A stretch of DNA of 64,000 nucleotides, taken from contig NC_013158.1 of the NCBI RefSeq assembly GCF_000023945.1, positions 3,038,001 to 3,102,000 on the forward strand, given 5' to 3'. Source of the stretch: Halorhabdus utahensis DSM 12940. Lineage in GTDB: Archaea > Halobacteriota > Halobacteria > Halobacteriales > Haloarculaceae. Below, in pieces: positions 9,294 through 18,067 of this stretch (position 1 is the stretch's first letter; every line of letters starts with the position of its first letter). The notes under the pieces were generated by a model that saw only the letters and a program-made list of their open reading frames with translations, was not told the origin of the DNA and ran no database searches. A program made the position numbers and the translations under genes.

Positions 9294-9782
9294 ATGGCAG
9301 TCGAGACGCACGCTGGCGAGTCACCGCTCGGCCGCGTCGGGAGTGCCATCGGACTGATTGTCGGTCTCGCCATCACGGCTGCCTCGATGTCTTCCGGCTT
9401 CATCTGGGCAAGCCAGGGCCAGGTGCTGCTGGTCTATGTCGCCGGGTTCACGTCGTGGTCGGGGTATCTCATTGCCCATTACGCCGAGGAGGGTGTCTTC
9501 GTCGACGACATGAGCGAGGAGCGTACCGATAGCCCGACGATGAACGGGGCCGACGTGAGCGAGGCCGACGGCGATGGCATCCTTGGACAGCTCCGGGCGA
9601 TCCTGCCGGATGGACCGGCGGCGTTCGGCTTCCTTGCGGGGATCGCGATTCTCGTGTCCGGGATCGCGATCCTGGCGTGGTACGTCCGCATGGAGAATCA
9701 CCTCCTCGGTAACCTTGGCAGTGGGATGTTCCTCGGCGGCTATGTGTTCGCCCACTACTTCGACTCCGGGAAATTCCTATAA
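9294..9782 (+). CDS. Hypothetical four-helix membrane protein (second of a tandem pair)
   Basis: A 162-residue membrane protein with the same plan as its upstream neighbour: two helices, an acidic loop (about 75-100, with DMSEERTDSPT), then two helices ending in FLGGYVFAHYFDSGKFL. Its ATG begins one base after the upstream stop, so translation is probably coupled. I do not recognise a family. The pair may form a heteromer, but nothing in the sequence demonstrates this. Confidence 0.62.
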   Translation: MAVETHAGESPLGRVGSAIGLIVGLAITAASMSSGFIWASQGQVLLVYVAGFTSWSGYLIAHYAEEGVFVDDMSEERTDSPTMNGADVSEADGDGILGQLRAILPDGPAAFGFLAGIAILVSGIAILAWYVRMENHLLGNLGSGMFLGGYVFAHYFDSGKFL

Positions 9783-9830
9783 TTTAATCTATCATATCAA
9801 TTCCCTTCAAGTCGGTTGGTTCACAGGAAC

Positions 9831-9836
9831 TTTTTT
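9831..9836 (+). terminator. T6 tract after the tandem membrane-protein genes
   Basis: Six consecutive T residues lie about 50 bases after the stop at 9782, within an AT-rich stretch (9781-9836). This fits an archaeal oligo-T terminator and separates the tandem pair from the next gene at 9866. The AT-rich block may also carry that gene's promoter. Confidence 0.4.
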
Positions 9837-9865
9837 CACAGCGCACGCAGGATAGCTCCCTACGA

Positions 9866-11410
9866 ATGGGCGAGTCGGACGCGACCGGCGAGACGACGGG
9901 GCGCGAACACTGGCGTGCTGACCGGCCGGCCGACGACGAACTCCTCGGGTCGCTGTGGATCCGCTGGACAGACGGCGGGAGCGACATGCATCTCCACCGG
10001 ATCTGTGAAATCGTCCCCCAGCTCACGCGAACAGACACGTTCCCGTTTCTGGCGATCAAACCGGAATCGGGAAACCGACCGACGTTCGAGCGGGTCGAGC
10101 GTGATTCGGACGGAACCTACCGCGAGACCGGCGCGGAGGCACAGTTCGCCTTCATCGATGGGATTCCACGACAGTTGCTACGGCACGCACCGCTCGTCAT
10201 CGCCGTGGCGACTGCGCTGCTCGTTGCCGGCGCGTGGCTTGACCCGTCGGTCGGTCCGGTCACCGACCTGTTCCCGTCGATCGCGGGCCCGGACGCGGGA
10301 CTGTTCGCGCTTTACCTCGCCATCACGCCGGTGTTGGTCTGGCTGCTGTCGATGGTTGACGTCGTCGAATATCGGGAGTTCCCCTCGGCACTGGCCATCT
10401 ATGGGCTCGTTGGGGCGCTCGTGGCCGGCGTCGGGATGTCGGTCTTCCTGACGGTTACTGCCGACCACCCCAGTGCCATCGAACCGAACGTTGTGTTCGT
10501 TTCGGGATACCTCCTCCTGTTACTCGTTGCCGGCCAGTTCCTCTACGAGGCGACGCTCCGTATCGAACATCTCTTTGTCACGCTCGGCGCCAGATCGAAC
10601 GACATCGTCGGGGACGAACTGGCCTACCGGCACTTCCTGACTGACCTCCACGACAGCCTCCGGCTGAGGGTCTATGGGCTTTCCCCGTCCCGGGTGTTCG
10701 GCGTGCTCGTGGCTGCCCAGTTCGCCATCATCTGGCTGATCGGGAACGGCCCACAGGAACTCGATTACGGGCTCGGGCTCCTCGTCAACGCCTCGTTGAA
10801 CGCCATTCTCGGCACGGCAGCCTTTCAGTTTCTCGTCGTCGTGCGATACTTCAACCGGCTGTTGAACGCCAGCGGCGAGTACAGCGATGTCGAGTTGACT
10901 TACGAGCCGTTTCACGTCGACGGCTACGGCGGCTTTCGTGACCTGGGCCGGTTTGCGATCCGGATCAACATGATTCTCACCATGGCCGGGCTGTATCTGG
11001 TTTACCGGTTGTACGTTGTCGGCGGCCGGGCGATTCCGCGCGGGGGAGTCATGGCGATCGGTGATCCGCTGTCGACGGCTGTCTGGCTCATCAGCTTCGT
11101 CGGTCCGGTCGTCGGGTACGCCCTTGGAGCCGGCGCTTGGGGGTATTACTCCTTCTGGTCGATGCACGCCAAGATGGTCAGGGACAAACACCGGATCGCC
11201 CGGAAATACCAGGGCACGGCGCGTGAGGTCGACAATGACCGGACGCCGGCGGCGGGCGACCGTATCGAGTCCTTCGACGACTCGGAAGGACCAGCATGGG
11301 CTGCCCTCCAGGCGGCTCCGACCTGGCCGCTCGAGGTCAACAAGATGGCCAGTCTCCTCTCCTCGAACGTCCTCCCGTTGCTGTTTCCGGTCTCGAACGT
11401 CCTGTTTTGA
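9866..11410 (+). CDS. Hypothetical polytopic membrane protein
   Basis: A 514-residue protein with an N-terminal soluble region of about 105 residues (Asp/Glu-rich, WIRWTDGG early), followed by about eight hydrophobic segments starting at LVIAVATALLVAGAWL. A cytosolic loop near residues 235-270 and a charged stretch near 430-475 separate the helix groups. The C-terminus is hydrophobic (NVLPLLFPVSNVLF). I recognise no family. It lies between the tandem membrane pair and a GGGP-synthase-like gene, all on the same strand, with gaps of 83 and 93 bases, so separate promoters are possible. Confidence 0.62.
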   Translation: MGESDATGETTGREHWRADRPADDELLGSLWIRWTDGGSDMHLHRICEIVPQLTRTDTFPFLAIKPESGNRPTFERVERDSDGTYRETGAEAQFAFIDGIPRQLLRHAPLVIAVATALLVAGAWLDPSVGPVTDLFPSIAGPDAGLFALYLAITPVLVWLLSMVDVVEYREFPSALAIYGLVGALVAGVGMSVFLTVTADHPSAIEPNVVFVSGYLLLLLVAGQFLYEATLRIEHLFVTLGARSNDIVGDELAYRHFLTDLHDSLRLRVYGLSPSRVFGVLVAAQFAIIWLIGNGPQELDYGLGLLVNASLNAILGTAAFQFLVVVRYFNRLLNASGEYSDVELTYEPFHVDGYGGFRDLGRFAIRINMILTMAGLYLVYRLYVVGGRAIPRGGVMAIGDPLSTAVWLISFVGPVVGYALGAGAWGYYSFWSMHAKMVRDKHRIARKYQGTAREVDNDRTPAAGDRIESFDDSEGPAWAALQAAPTWPLEVNKMASLLSSNVLPLLFPVSNVLF

Positions 11411-11503
11411 GGGGTGATCCCGGCCATTCGCCTCGACCGGTGGAGTGTGACGCACGGTCGATAGCAGGAGGTATAATAGCGGGGCGGTTCCAATCAGCTA
11501 CCA

Positions 11504-12778
11504 ATGCCGAGTTTCGACGCTATCGCCCGTACTTTCGAGTCGGCGACGAGAACGATATCGCTGGCCGGACGAACCGTCTTACCTGTTGACACGAACCCCG
11601 TGCCGGCGGAGTGGGAGCACATCACGAAGATCGACCCGGAGGAAGCGAAGAAACTCCCGCTGTTGTTTCCGCTCTATCTTCAACACACCGGCGCGCTGGA
11701 GGTCGGGGGCTCGAAAGACGTGACCGGACAGAACACCGAAGAGACGCTCGAACTGGTTTCGGGGCGACCGCGCCCCGCGATCCAGGAGCCAAGCGGCGTC
11801 CGACAGGTCACCGAACGGACCCGCGAACAGGCCGATTACTTCGCCGTTCCCCAGGTGCTCAACGGCGACACGGAGGCCATTGTCGGGACGCTCGGCTCCG
11901 GAATCGAGTACCTCAGGGAGGAACTCGGTCCGGAGTACCTCGACGACAAGCTCCCGATCCCGCTCGGAGAGGGGCTCGAACGGCGGGTCGTCTCGCTGTT
12001 CTCGGCGTGGACGCTTCAGGAAGCCGTCTTCGAGGCGTACATCATCATGAACCTCGACAGTGCTGCGGCCCGGGAGGCCTCGGTGACCGAGGACGATCTG
12101 CTCAGTCCGCAGGAAGCCAAACAGCGGGCGATGGTTGCCGAGACGGTCTTCGAATCTGAGATCGTGTATCTCGAGTATTCGGGGACGTTCGGCGGCGAGG
12201 AAGCCGTCGAGATCCTCGAGGACGTCTCGGATGCGCTGTCGTGGTCGCGGCTCTGGTACGGTGGCGGGCTCGACTCCCGCGAGAACGTCGAGGCTGTCCT
12301 CGAAGCCGGCGCGGACGCCGTCGTCGTCGGTAACGTCTTCCACGAGATCGCCGACGAAGAAGCCGATCTGTGTGCCGACGCTGTCGAGGCGCTCTCGGCC
12401 GACGCCACGCATGGCGACATCGAGTCCTGGTTGAGCGACGAGTGCGATGTCGCGGAGACGAGTGCGGCCGAGTACCTCTCGACGATCCCGTCGCTGTCGA
12501 ATCCGACCGCCAGGGCCCGGGAGTATCTGGTGTCGACCATCGAGGCCGCGCTTGCACTGGAGGCCCTCCGGTCCGAGCTGGACGGCGAGGTGACGAGCGA
12601 AGCCGAGCTCGCTACTGCGCTGGATCGACGCGACGAACTACCCGGTGGTATCGAACTCTCGAACGTCCTGGGAGACGACGAGCAGTCGTTCCCACGCGAT
12701 CTCGTGGCCGGCCTGCTCGCCGAAGACCTCGATCTCGACGCCGAGGCGCTGCCGGTCGAGCACATCAGCGTCGCTTGA
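11504..12778 (+). CDS. GGGP synthase/PcrB-like prenyltransferase paralogue with C-terminal extension
   Basis: A 424-residue protein containing the TIM-barrel of the geranylgeranylglyceryl phosphate synthase/PcrB family, which joins a prenyl diphosphate to glycerol-1-phosphate. It starts the barrel with WEHITKIDP (about residue 34) and has YLEYSG at 222-227, YGGGLDS at 252-258 and VVVGNVFHE at about 273-281, which correspond to the phosphate-binding loops. Typical archaeal enzymes are about 210-250 residues. This one carries a long N-terminal lead and roughly 125 extra C-terminal residues with no recognised fold. It is thus a paralogue, and may use a different acceptor or prenyl chain. It shares the neighbourhood with a prenyl synthase and a geranylgeranyl reductase. 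Confidence 0.82.
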   Translation: MPSFDAIARTFESATRTISLAGRTVLPVDTNPVPAEWEHITKIDPEEAKKLPLLFPLYLQHTGALEVGGSKDVTGQNTEETLELVSGRPRPAIQEPSGVRQVTERTREQADYFAVPQVLNGDTEAIVGTLGSGIEYLREELGPEYLDDKLPIPLGEGLERRVVSLFSAWTLQEAVFEAYIIMNLDSAAAREASVTEDDLLSPQEAKQRAMVAETVFESEIVYLEYSGTFGGEEAVEILEDVSDALSWSRLWYGGGLDSRENVEAVLEAGADAVVVGNVFHEIADEEADLCADAVEALSADATHGDIESWLSDECDVAETSAAEYLSTIPSLSNPTARAREYLVSTIEAALALEALRSELDGEVTSEAELATALDRRDELPGGIELSNVLGDDEQSFPRDLVAGLLAEDLDLDAEALPVEHISVA

Positions 12779-12806
12779 CATCCTCCCGTTCTCGTCGGTT
12801 TCGCAC

Positions 12807-13469
12807 CTATTCGCGACCGCCGGATTCCCCGCCCAGATCCCATACCGGCCGTGGCACGGCAACCAGCAGGAGCATTGATTCGCGGGGCACCCAGCCGTAG
12901 ACGTGGTTCAGCATGACGTAGGTCACGATCCCGAGAAAGAGACTGATCGACCAGGCGGCGACGGCGATCCGGCCGACCCGGGCGTGGGCCGTCGATCGGA
13001 GTTCGGCCGGCGTGTGCGTGAGTCCGAGAATCACCGCATAGAGGACGACCGGGACCGCCACCACCGAGAGGATGATGTGGACGGCCAGCATCAGCAGGTA
13101 GGCGATCTCCGGGGGGCCGGTGACGGTGATCGACTTCTCGAAGCCGCCGCCGACCTTCCAGAGATAGAGCACCAGGAAGACGGCGATGAGGGCGAACGCC
13201 GTCAGCATCGCCGCGCGGTGTTTTTCGACTTCGTCGTGCTTGATGAAGTAGACGCCGGCGAGGATCGCGCTCAGCGCGCTCGCGTTGACGACGGCGATGA
13301 GGTGACCAAAGAGGTTGACTGTCGACCGGTCGAGCGGCGGAAACAGCGGGATCGCCCCCGCGAACGCGCCCGCCACGAGGGCGTACCCGATCGCCGAAAG
13401 GACGGCTGTCACGCCGAGGGGCCGCTCCCGAGCTACTCGTCGGAGCCAGGAGCCTGAATCTGTCTGCAT
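12807..13469 (-). CDS. DUF420 family membrane protein (CtaM/YozB-like cytochrome oxidase assembly factor)
   Basis: A 220-residue protein with six hydrophobic segments and the conserved histidines of DUF420: FGHLIAVVN, YFIKHDEVEKHR, LAVHIILS and LNHVYGW. Bacterial CtaM proteins of this family are needed for haem-copper oxidase maturation. It is the last gene of a leftward operon after SCO1, TlpA and CcdA homologues, 48 bases after ccdA, which supports a role in oxidase or other cuproenzyme assembly. It converges with the GGGPS-like gene after a 28-base gap. Confidence 0.85.
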   Translation of the reverse strand: MQTDSGSWLRRVARERPLGVTAVLSAIGYALVAGAFAGAIPLFPPLDRSTVNLFGHLIAVVNASALSAILAGVYFIKHDEVEKHRAAMLTAFALIAVFLVLYLWKVGGGFEKSITVTGPPEIAYLLMLAVHIILSVVAVPVVLYAVILGLTHTPAELRSTAHARVGRIAVAAWSISLFLGIVTYVMLNHVYGWVPRESMLLLVAVPRPVWDLGGESGGRE

Positions 13470-13517
13470 ACGCGACCCTGGACCGCCGGCGGCTTTTGTG
13501 TTCGGCTTCCGGCACGC

Positions 13518-14192
13518 CTAGACGCTGTAGACGAACAGCGCGAGGGCGATCTGGGCGAGGCCTGCCGCGACGAGAATCCCGCCCGCAATCGGCGTCATGC
13601 GGTCGGCCAATCCCGCGAACCGATCCGTCGTGATCTCGACGCCGACCGCGACTGCAACGGTGGCTCCGATCATCAGCACCGCCATCCCGGCGGCGTATCC
13701 ACCCAGGACTGCGGCTGTCCCAGCCGGCCCGAACGTCAGTGCCTGGGAGACGACAGCCAGAAAGACGGGGGCGACGCACCCCGTCGCCGCGATCGCGTAG
13801 AGTCCCCCGAACCCGACGAATCCACTGATCGACGTGGTTCTCTCGGGCAGTCGCGCGTGCCAGCCGACCGTCCGGCCTGACAGCGTCACCAGTCCGAACA
13901 ACATCAGCAGGACGCCGACGACCAGTTCGAGCGTTGAGAGGTGTGCCTGGAGCGGCCGGCCGACCGTGATCGCCGCGACGGCCAACAGCCCGAAGGTCAC
14001 CAACACGCCGACGCTCGCTGCCAGGCCGCGGACCAGAGCCCCAGTGAGTAGCGCGCCTCCCTCCCTGGACTCGGCCTGCATGTAGTAGCCGACGTACCCC
14101 GGGAGTAACGGATAGGCACAGGGCGCGAAAAACGTCGTCGCGCCCGTCGTGACTGCGAACGCGACGGTCGCGCCAAAAGTAAGTCCGCTCAT
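13518..14192 (-). CDS. CcdA/DsbD-type transmembrane thiol-disulfide reductant transporter
   Basis: A 224-residue membrane protein with six predicted helices that passes reducing equivalents across the membrane to extracytoplasmic thioredoxins. The two redox cysteines are present: C25 in FFAPCAYPLLPGY and C139 in IAATGCVAPVF. The Pro-flanked first motif is typical of CcdA. The start at 14192 overlaps the stop of the tlpA-like gene by four bases (14189-14192), so the two are translationally coupled and the TlpA-like protein is the likely partner. Confidence 0.9.
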   Translation of the reverse strand: MSGLTFGATVAFAVTTGATTFFAPCAYPLLPGYVGYYMQAESREGGALLTGALVRGLAASVGVLVTFGLLAVAAITVGRPLQAHLSTLELVVGVLLMLFGLVTLSGRTVGWHARLPERTTSISGFVGFGGLYAIAATGCVAPVFLAVVSQALTFGPAGTAAVLGGYAAGMAVLMIGATVAVAVGVEITTDRFAGLADRMTPIAGGILVAAGLAQIALALFVYSV

Positions 14193-14701
14193 GGCCGGGC
14201 GTCGGCGATCGCTTGGCTCACTCGTTCCGGGTCCGGGACGCCCGTCTCCGCCCAGACGACTCGGCCACTCGGGTCCACCACAGCCGTGTATGGCAACGTC
14301 GATGCTCCGAGACTCGCCAGCAGGCCCCCCTCGGGGTCGTGGCCGACGGGCCAGGCCCCGCCGTACGCGTCCCACCACGCGAGCACGTCGTCTCTGGAGA
14401 GTTCTCCGCCCAGCACTTCGTTGGTGACGGAGACGAACGCGATGTCAGTGGTTTCCGCCTGGACCGTCCTGAGCGCGTCGAGAGCGGGCTTGCACGGTTG
14501 ACACCACGTCGCGAACAGGTCGACGACGGTGACCTCCCCATTGACTGGAACCCGCAACTCGGCCCCCGCGGTGGTCGACGTATCGAACAGGTCGATGACG
14601 GTGGGGTCGATTCGCTCCTCACCGGCAGTGAGTGCCAGATAGCCGCCCGCTCCCACGACGGCGGCGCCGCCGACGCCGGCCAGGAGTTCGCGTCGTCGCA
14701 T
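14189..14701 (-). CDS. TlpA-like membrane-anchored thioredoxin
   Basis: A 170-residue extracytoplasmic thiol-disulfide oxidoreductase. An N-terminal MRRRELLAGVGGAA with a hydrophobic stretch suggests a Tat-type signal or anchor. The thioredoxin fold begins near residue 50 and has the active site W66-C67-Q-P-C70. The cis-Pro region is ASTLPYTAVV at about 133-142. It lies two bases downstream of the SCO1 homologue and overlaps ccdA, so it probably keeps SCO1 or a CuA-site cysteine pair reduced. Confidence 0.9.
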   Translation of the reverse strand: MRRRELLAGVGGAAVVGAGGYLALTAGEERIDPTVIDLFDTSTTAGAELRVPVNGEVTVVDLFATWCQPCKPALDALRTVQAETTDIAFVSVTNEVLGGELSRDDVLAWWDAYGGAWPVGHDPEGGLLASLGASTLPYTAVVDPSGRVVWAETGVPDPERVSQAIADARP

Positions 14702-14703
14702 CG

Positions 14704-15402
14704 TCAGCCTTCCCGGCGCCGAAGCGTCCGGAGGTCCTCGTCGATCGACTGCCACGACGGTGTCGAGTCGGTGTAGGATCGTTCGACGTATCCATCGGCA
14801 TTGACCAGCAGGATGAGCGCGCGGTGGGAAAACATGTACATCTCCATCTCTTCGGGGTGCGTCCGCTCGAATCGGACGCCGAACTCGTCCATGACGATGT
14901 CCTTGGCGTCGTCGGGCGACTCCGGGCGGAGGAACCGCCAATTCTCGTCCAGAGCGACGTTCATCCGGTCGGCGTATCCGCGCAGTCGATCCGCGTCGTC
15001 GCGTTCGGGGTCGAAGGTGACCGCCTGGAAGGCCGTCGTGTCGATGCGGTCGTCCTCGATTGCCTTCGCCTGTACGTTCCGCAGGGCAGAGATCAACCGG
15101 GGACAGACCGTCCGACAATGACTGTAGAAGAACGTCACCAGCGTGTCACGGCCGTCAGCACCGATCGAAACGTCCTCGTCGGCAATGGGATCCGATAGCG
15201 TGACCGCCGGAAGCGACTGTCCGTAGACTGGATACGGGAGACTCTCCGGCTCGGCCCGCAGATCCGGCCTGTCGAGATAGGTGTTCGATGCGTCGATCGA
15301 ACGCTCGCTCGTCACTGTGGTATCCGACTCGGCGGCCGAACACCCGGCCGTCAGCGCGGCAATCCCACCCGCGACTGTCCCCAGATACGCTCTCCTGTTC
15401 AC
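14704..15402 (-). CDS. SCO1/SenC family copper chaperone
   Basis: A 232-residue thioredoxin-fold copper chaperone for CuA centres. The N-terminus MNRRAYLGTVAGG...TAGC has a twin-arginine and a lipobox with C21, which suggests a Tat-exported lipoprotein. The copper ligands are C96 and C100 (CRTVC) and H193 (MFSH). It is the first gene of the leftward operon SCO1-tlpA-ccdA-DUF420 and is divergent from nosL across about 100 bases. Targets could be cytochrome oxidase subunit II or an N2O reductase; neither is encoded in this window. Confidence 0.92.
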   Translation of the reverse strand: MNRRAYLGTVAGGIAALTAGCSAAESDTTVTSERSIDASNTYLDRPDLRAEPESLPYPVYGQSLPAVTLSDPIADEDVSIGADGRDTLVTFFYSHCRTVCPRLISALRNVQAKAIEDDRIDTTAFQAVTFDPERDDADRLRGYADRMNVALDENWRFLRPESPDDAKDIVMDEFGVRFERTHPEEMEMYMFSHRALILLVNADGYVERSYTDSTPSWQSIDEDLRTLRRREG

Positions 15403-15503
15403 GTACTCGACATTGTGTCGGACGCACTAAACCGTTCCCGAACGCGAAGGATTTGCTGGGAGAGACCACCGGATTAATTGTAGAAGGCTCCCAATACTGA
15501 GTA
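15403..15503. promoter_or_regulatory. Divergent promoter region between the SCO1 and NosL operons
   Basis: The 101-base space separates two divergent copper-assembly operons. On the plus strand ggattaattg (15471-15480) acts as a TATA box about 30 bases before the nosL ATG, consistent with a near-leaderless transcript. A shared regulatory element is likely because both operons concern copper-site assembly, but I see no clear palindrome. Confidence 0.5.
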
Positions 15504-16163
15504 ATGGTCGATAGCGAACAGCACGGAGTCGGCGGTTCCTGGGACTCTGCGTCGGGTGGCCGCGTTGGGGATGTCGACTCTCACTGTGACGGCGGCGGTG
15601 TTCGGCACGGATGTACCCGACGGCGAGTCCTGTCGGCGGCTGCAACGAGCGGCGTCCTCAGCATGGCGGGCTGTCTCTCCGGTCCCACCCCAGATCCTGT
15701 CACCCTGGGGTCCGACGACGTCTGTGACGTGTGTGGCATGATCATCCCACAACATCCCGGACCAACTACCGAGGTGTTCTACCGAAACAACGACCCCTCC
15801 GGCCACGACAACCCGGCGCGCTTCGACAGCACCTGGGAGGCATTCCAGTACGATTTCGAGCGCCGCGATCGTGGCTGGACGCGCGCGGCGTTCTACGTGA
15901 CCGACTATTCGAGCGTCGACTACGAGATCCGCACCGATGCCGGCACGACGTTCATCTCGACCCACCCCGAAGCCGCGGCGTTCGCCGACGCGTCTGCCGT
16001 TACGTTCGTCGTTGGGTCGTCCGTCGAGGGCGCGATGGGGCGGGATCTCATTGCGTTCTCCAGCGACGACGACGCAACGGCCTTTGCCGACGAGTACGGC
16101 GGCTCGACGGCACAGTTTGCAGACGTCACCAGGTCCATGATCGGTAGCCTGGCCCAGACCTAA
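15504..16163 (+). CDS. nosL: NosL-like copper-binding lipoprotein
   Basis: A 219-residue protein with R39-R40-R41 before a hydrophobic segment and a lipobox ending at C57, consistent with Tat export and lipid anchoring. The NosL copper motif C74-D-V-C77-G-M79 follows at once. NosL delivers Cu(I) to N2O reductase in denitrifiers. The unusually long, Gly/His-containing N-region (about 38 residues) precedes the Tat motif. The start at 15504 is supported by a TATA box 30 bases upstream. It is the first gene of the rightward operon, two bases before the nosD-like gene. Confidence 0.88.
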   Translation: MVDSEQHGVGGSWDSASGGRVGDVDSHCDGGGVRHGCTRRRVLSAAATSGVLSMAGCLSGPTPDPVTLGSDDVCDVCGMIIPQHPGPTTEVFYRNNDPSGHDNPARFDSTWEAFQYDFERRDRGWTRAAFYVTDYSSVDYEIRTDAGTTFISTHPEAAAFADASAVTFVVGSSVEGAMGRDLIAFSSDDDATAFADEYGGSTAQFADVTRSMIGSLAQT

Positions 16164-16165
16164 CG

Positions 16166-18067
16166 ATGCGAGTCACGCTCGTTCTGGCCGGTCTCGCTGT
16201 CGTGCTCGCGGGGGCCAGCCTGGCGTTCGCCGCTGATCCGGGCGCGAGCGCGAGTGCAGAGCCGGTTCCGTTCTCCGATACCCTCACGACCGGGCTTGCG
16301 GGTGTCGATGTCCAGCAAGCCTACGCCGCCGGCCACGAGATCCCCCGCGTCGAAGTGTTCTACTCGCACTATCAGTACGTCGTGGGCTACTATGGGGTAG
16401 CGTCTGCGGTCACGGCAGTCGATCGCGAGGAGACGACCCGGCAGTTCGGTCGCCCCATCGGGATATACGTGAGCGACTACTCCGGTGCCGGCCCTCGGCT
16501 CACTGACGAGGGTTATCTCACCGTCACGTCCGATCCCGCAGTCGGGTGGACGCGAGCCAGCGAGGCTTCGTTCGTCGTCGGAAGCGGCGCACGGACCCCT
16601 GGCAGTCCGGCGGTTGTCCCGTTCAGTGACGCGGCTGACGCGAGCGACTTCGCCGAGCGCTACGGAGGAGCCGTCCGCGAGTGGGGGGCGCTCGAGCCCC
16701 GCGAAGACGAACCGAGGGCATCGTGGCTACGTGAGGCGGCGAGCGATCGCAAAGCGTGGGCCGACCGGACCGTGCAGGATCGTCGACCCCTCCTGGATCG
16801 GCCGGTCTCGATCACGGTGGGTGGCGACGTTCCGACGCTCGCCGCGGCGATCGAGGCCGCACCGCCGAACACCACCGTTCGACTCCCGCCCGGAACCTAC
16901 GACGGAAACGTCACCATCGGGAAGCCGCTCACGGTCCAGGGAGCAGGCGAACGGACGCACGTCGTCGGTGATAACGGAACCGTGCTTCGAGTGACCGCGC
17001 CGCGGGTCGGTCTCGCCGATCTGTCGATCAGTGGCGTGGGTAAGTCGAACACGGGCACGCCGGCCAACGCCTCCGAAACAGCCGACGACTGGGACGAGAG
17101 CATCCGGACAACCTACGGGTATGGCGATGCCGGGGTCGTCTTCGACGGGGCGAACCGATCGCTGGTGTCCCGGGTCACCATTCAGACACCAGCGAGCGGC
17201 GCGATCGTCCGAGACAGCGATGGCGTCGTCGTCGAGAACCTCTCGATCGACGGTACCGCCGACTGGCAGGACGGATTCATGGGCGTCCTTGCGATGGACT
17301 CCCGGATCGTGGTTCAGCACAGCACGTTCACCGGCGGCCGGGACGCGGTCTACACCCACCACGCCGATGGACTCGTGGTGCGGGATAACCGAATGACTGG
17401 CATGCGATTTGCGGTCCACGAGATGTACACATCCGAGACACTGGTGGCGAACAACACCGCCCGCGATACCGATATCGGGATCGTCGTCATGACGCGGCCG
17501 CGATCGAACGTGATCATCGAAAACCGGGTTTCCGCGAGCGACGTCGGGATCTCAGTCGGCGGGAGTAGCTCACTCGCGGCCAACAACACGCTCGTCGCCA
17601 ACCGCTACGGGATGGACCTCGGTGCCCAGCGATCGACCTTCGCGCACAACGTCCTGGTCGGCAACGAGGTCGGACTGCGAACGGGCACGATCGTTCCGAC
17701 AAACCGCGTGACGGACAACGACCTCGTGGACAACGACCGCTACGTCGACACCGGACGTGGGCCGGTCCGGGTGTGGACGGGCAATCACTGGGGCACCCTC
17801 CCGGGCCGCGATACCGATGCCGACGGTCGGATCGATCGCGCGTTCCGCCCGACTGGACCGGTCGATAGCGTCGTCGGGCGCTCCGACGGGGCCGCAACGC
17901 TCGCGACGTCGCCCGCCGTCACCATGTTACGGCAGTTCCAGGCGGCGGTTCCGGGATTGCGATCCGCGAACGTGATCGACGACGAGCCGCGGACCGATCC
18001 GGTCCATCCCGACCGGGTCGCGGCGGCACAGAATGCTACCGCCGCTGGTGCGGGGGTTTCGCCATGA
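16166..18067 (+). CDS. nosD: NosD-like beta-helix protein with fused N-terminal NosL-like domain
   Basis: A 633-residue exported protein. Residues 1-23 form a signal peptide. Residues about 30-175 resemble the neighbouring NosL (IYVSDYSG, SFVVGSG and FAERYGG match NosL's FYVTDYSS, TFVVGSS and FADEYGG) but have no Cys-x-x-Cys. From about 212 a right-handed parallel beta-helix of the NosD/CASH type begins (SITVGGDVPTLAAAIEAA) and runs to about 600 with many short Asn-rich repeats. NosD works with NosF and NosY in copper-site maturation of N2O reductase. Its stop overlaps the nosF start by four bases. The fusion is unusual compared with ordinary NosD. Confidence 0.88.
   Translation: MRVTLVLAGLAVVLAGASLAFAADPGASASAEPVPFSDTLTTGLAGVDVQQAYAAGHEIPRVEVFYSHYQYVVGYYGVASAVTAVDREETTRQFGRPIGIYVSDYSGAGPRLTDEGYLTVTSDPAVGWTRASEASFVVGSGARTPGSPAVVPFSDAADASDFAERYGGAVREWGALEPREDEPRASWLREAASDRKAWADRTVQDRRPLLDRPVSITVGGDVPTLAAAIEAAPPNTTVRLPPGTYDGNVTIGKPLTVQGAGERTHVVGDNGTVLRVTAPRVGLADLSISGVGKSNTGTPANASETADDWDESIRTTYGYGDAGVVFDGANRSLVSRVTIQTPASGAIVRDSDGVVVENLSIDGTADWQDGFMGVLAMDSRIVVQHSTFTGGRDAVYTHHADGLVVRDNRMTGMRFAVHEMYTSETLVANNTARDTDIGIVVMTRPRSNVIIENRVSASDVGISVGGSSSLAANNTLVANRYGMDLGAQRSTFAHNVLVGNEVGLRTGTIVPTNRVTDNDLVDNDRYVDTGRGPVRVWTGNHWGTLPGRDTDADGRIDRAFRPTGPVDSVVGRSDGAATLATSPAVTMLRQFQAAVPGLRSANVIDDEPRTDPVHPDRVAAAQNATAAGAGVSP

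Noticed and set aside
12016..13779. A 587-codon open frame on the minus strand
   Set aside because: It is antisense to the C-terminus of the GGGPS-like gene and a different frame of DUF420 and CcdA; it is Arg/Ser-rich with no protein-like pattern.
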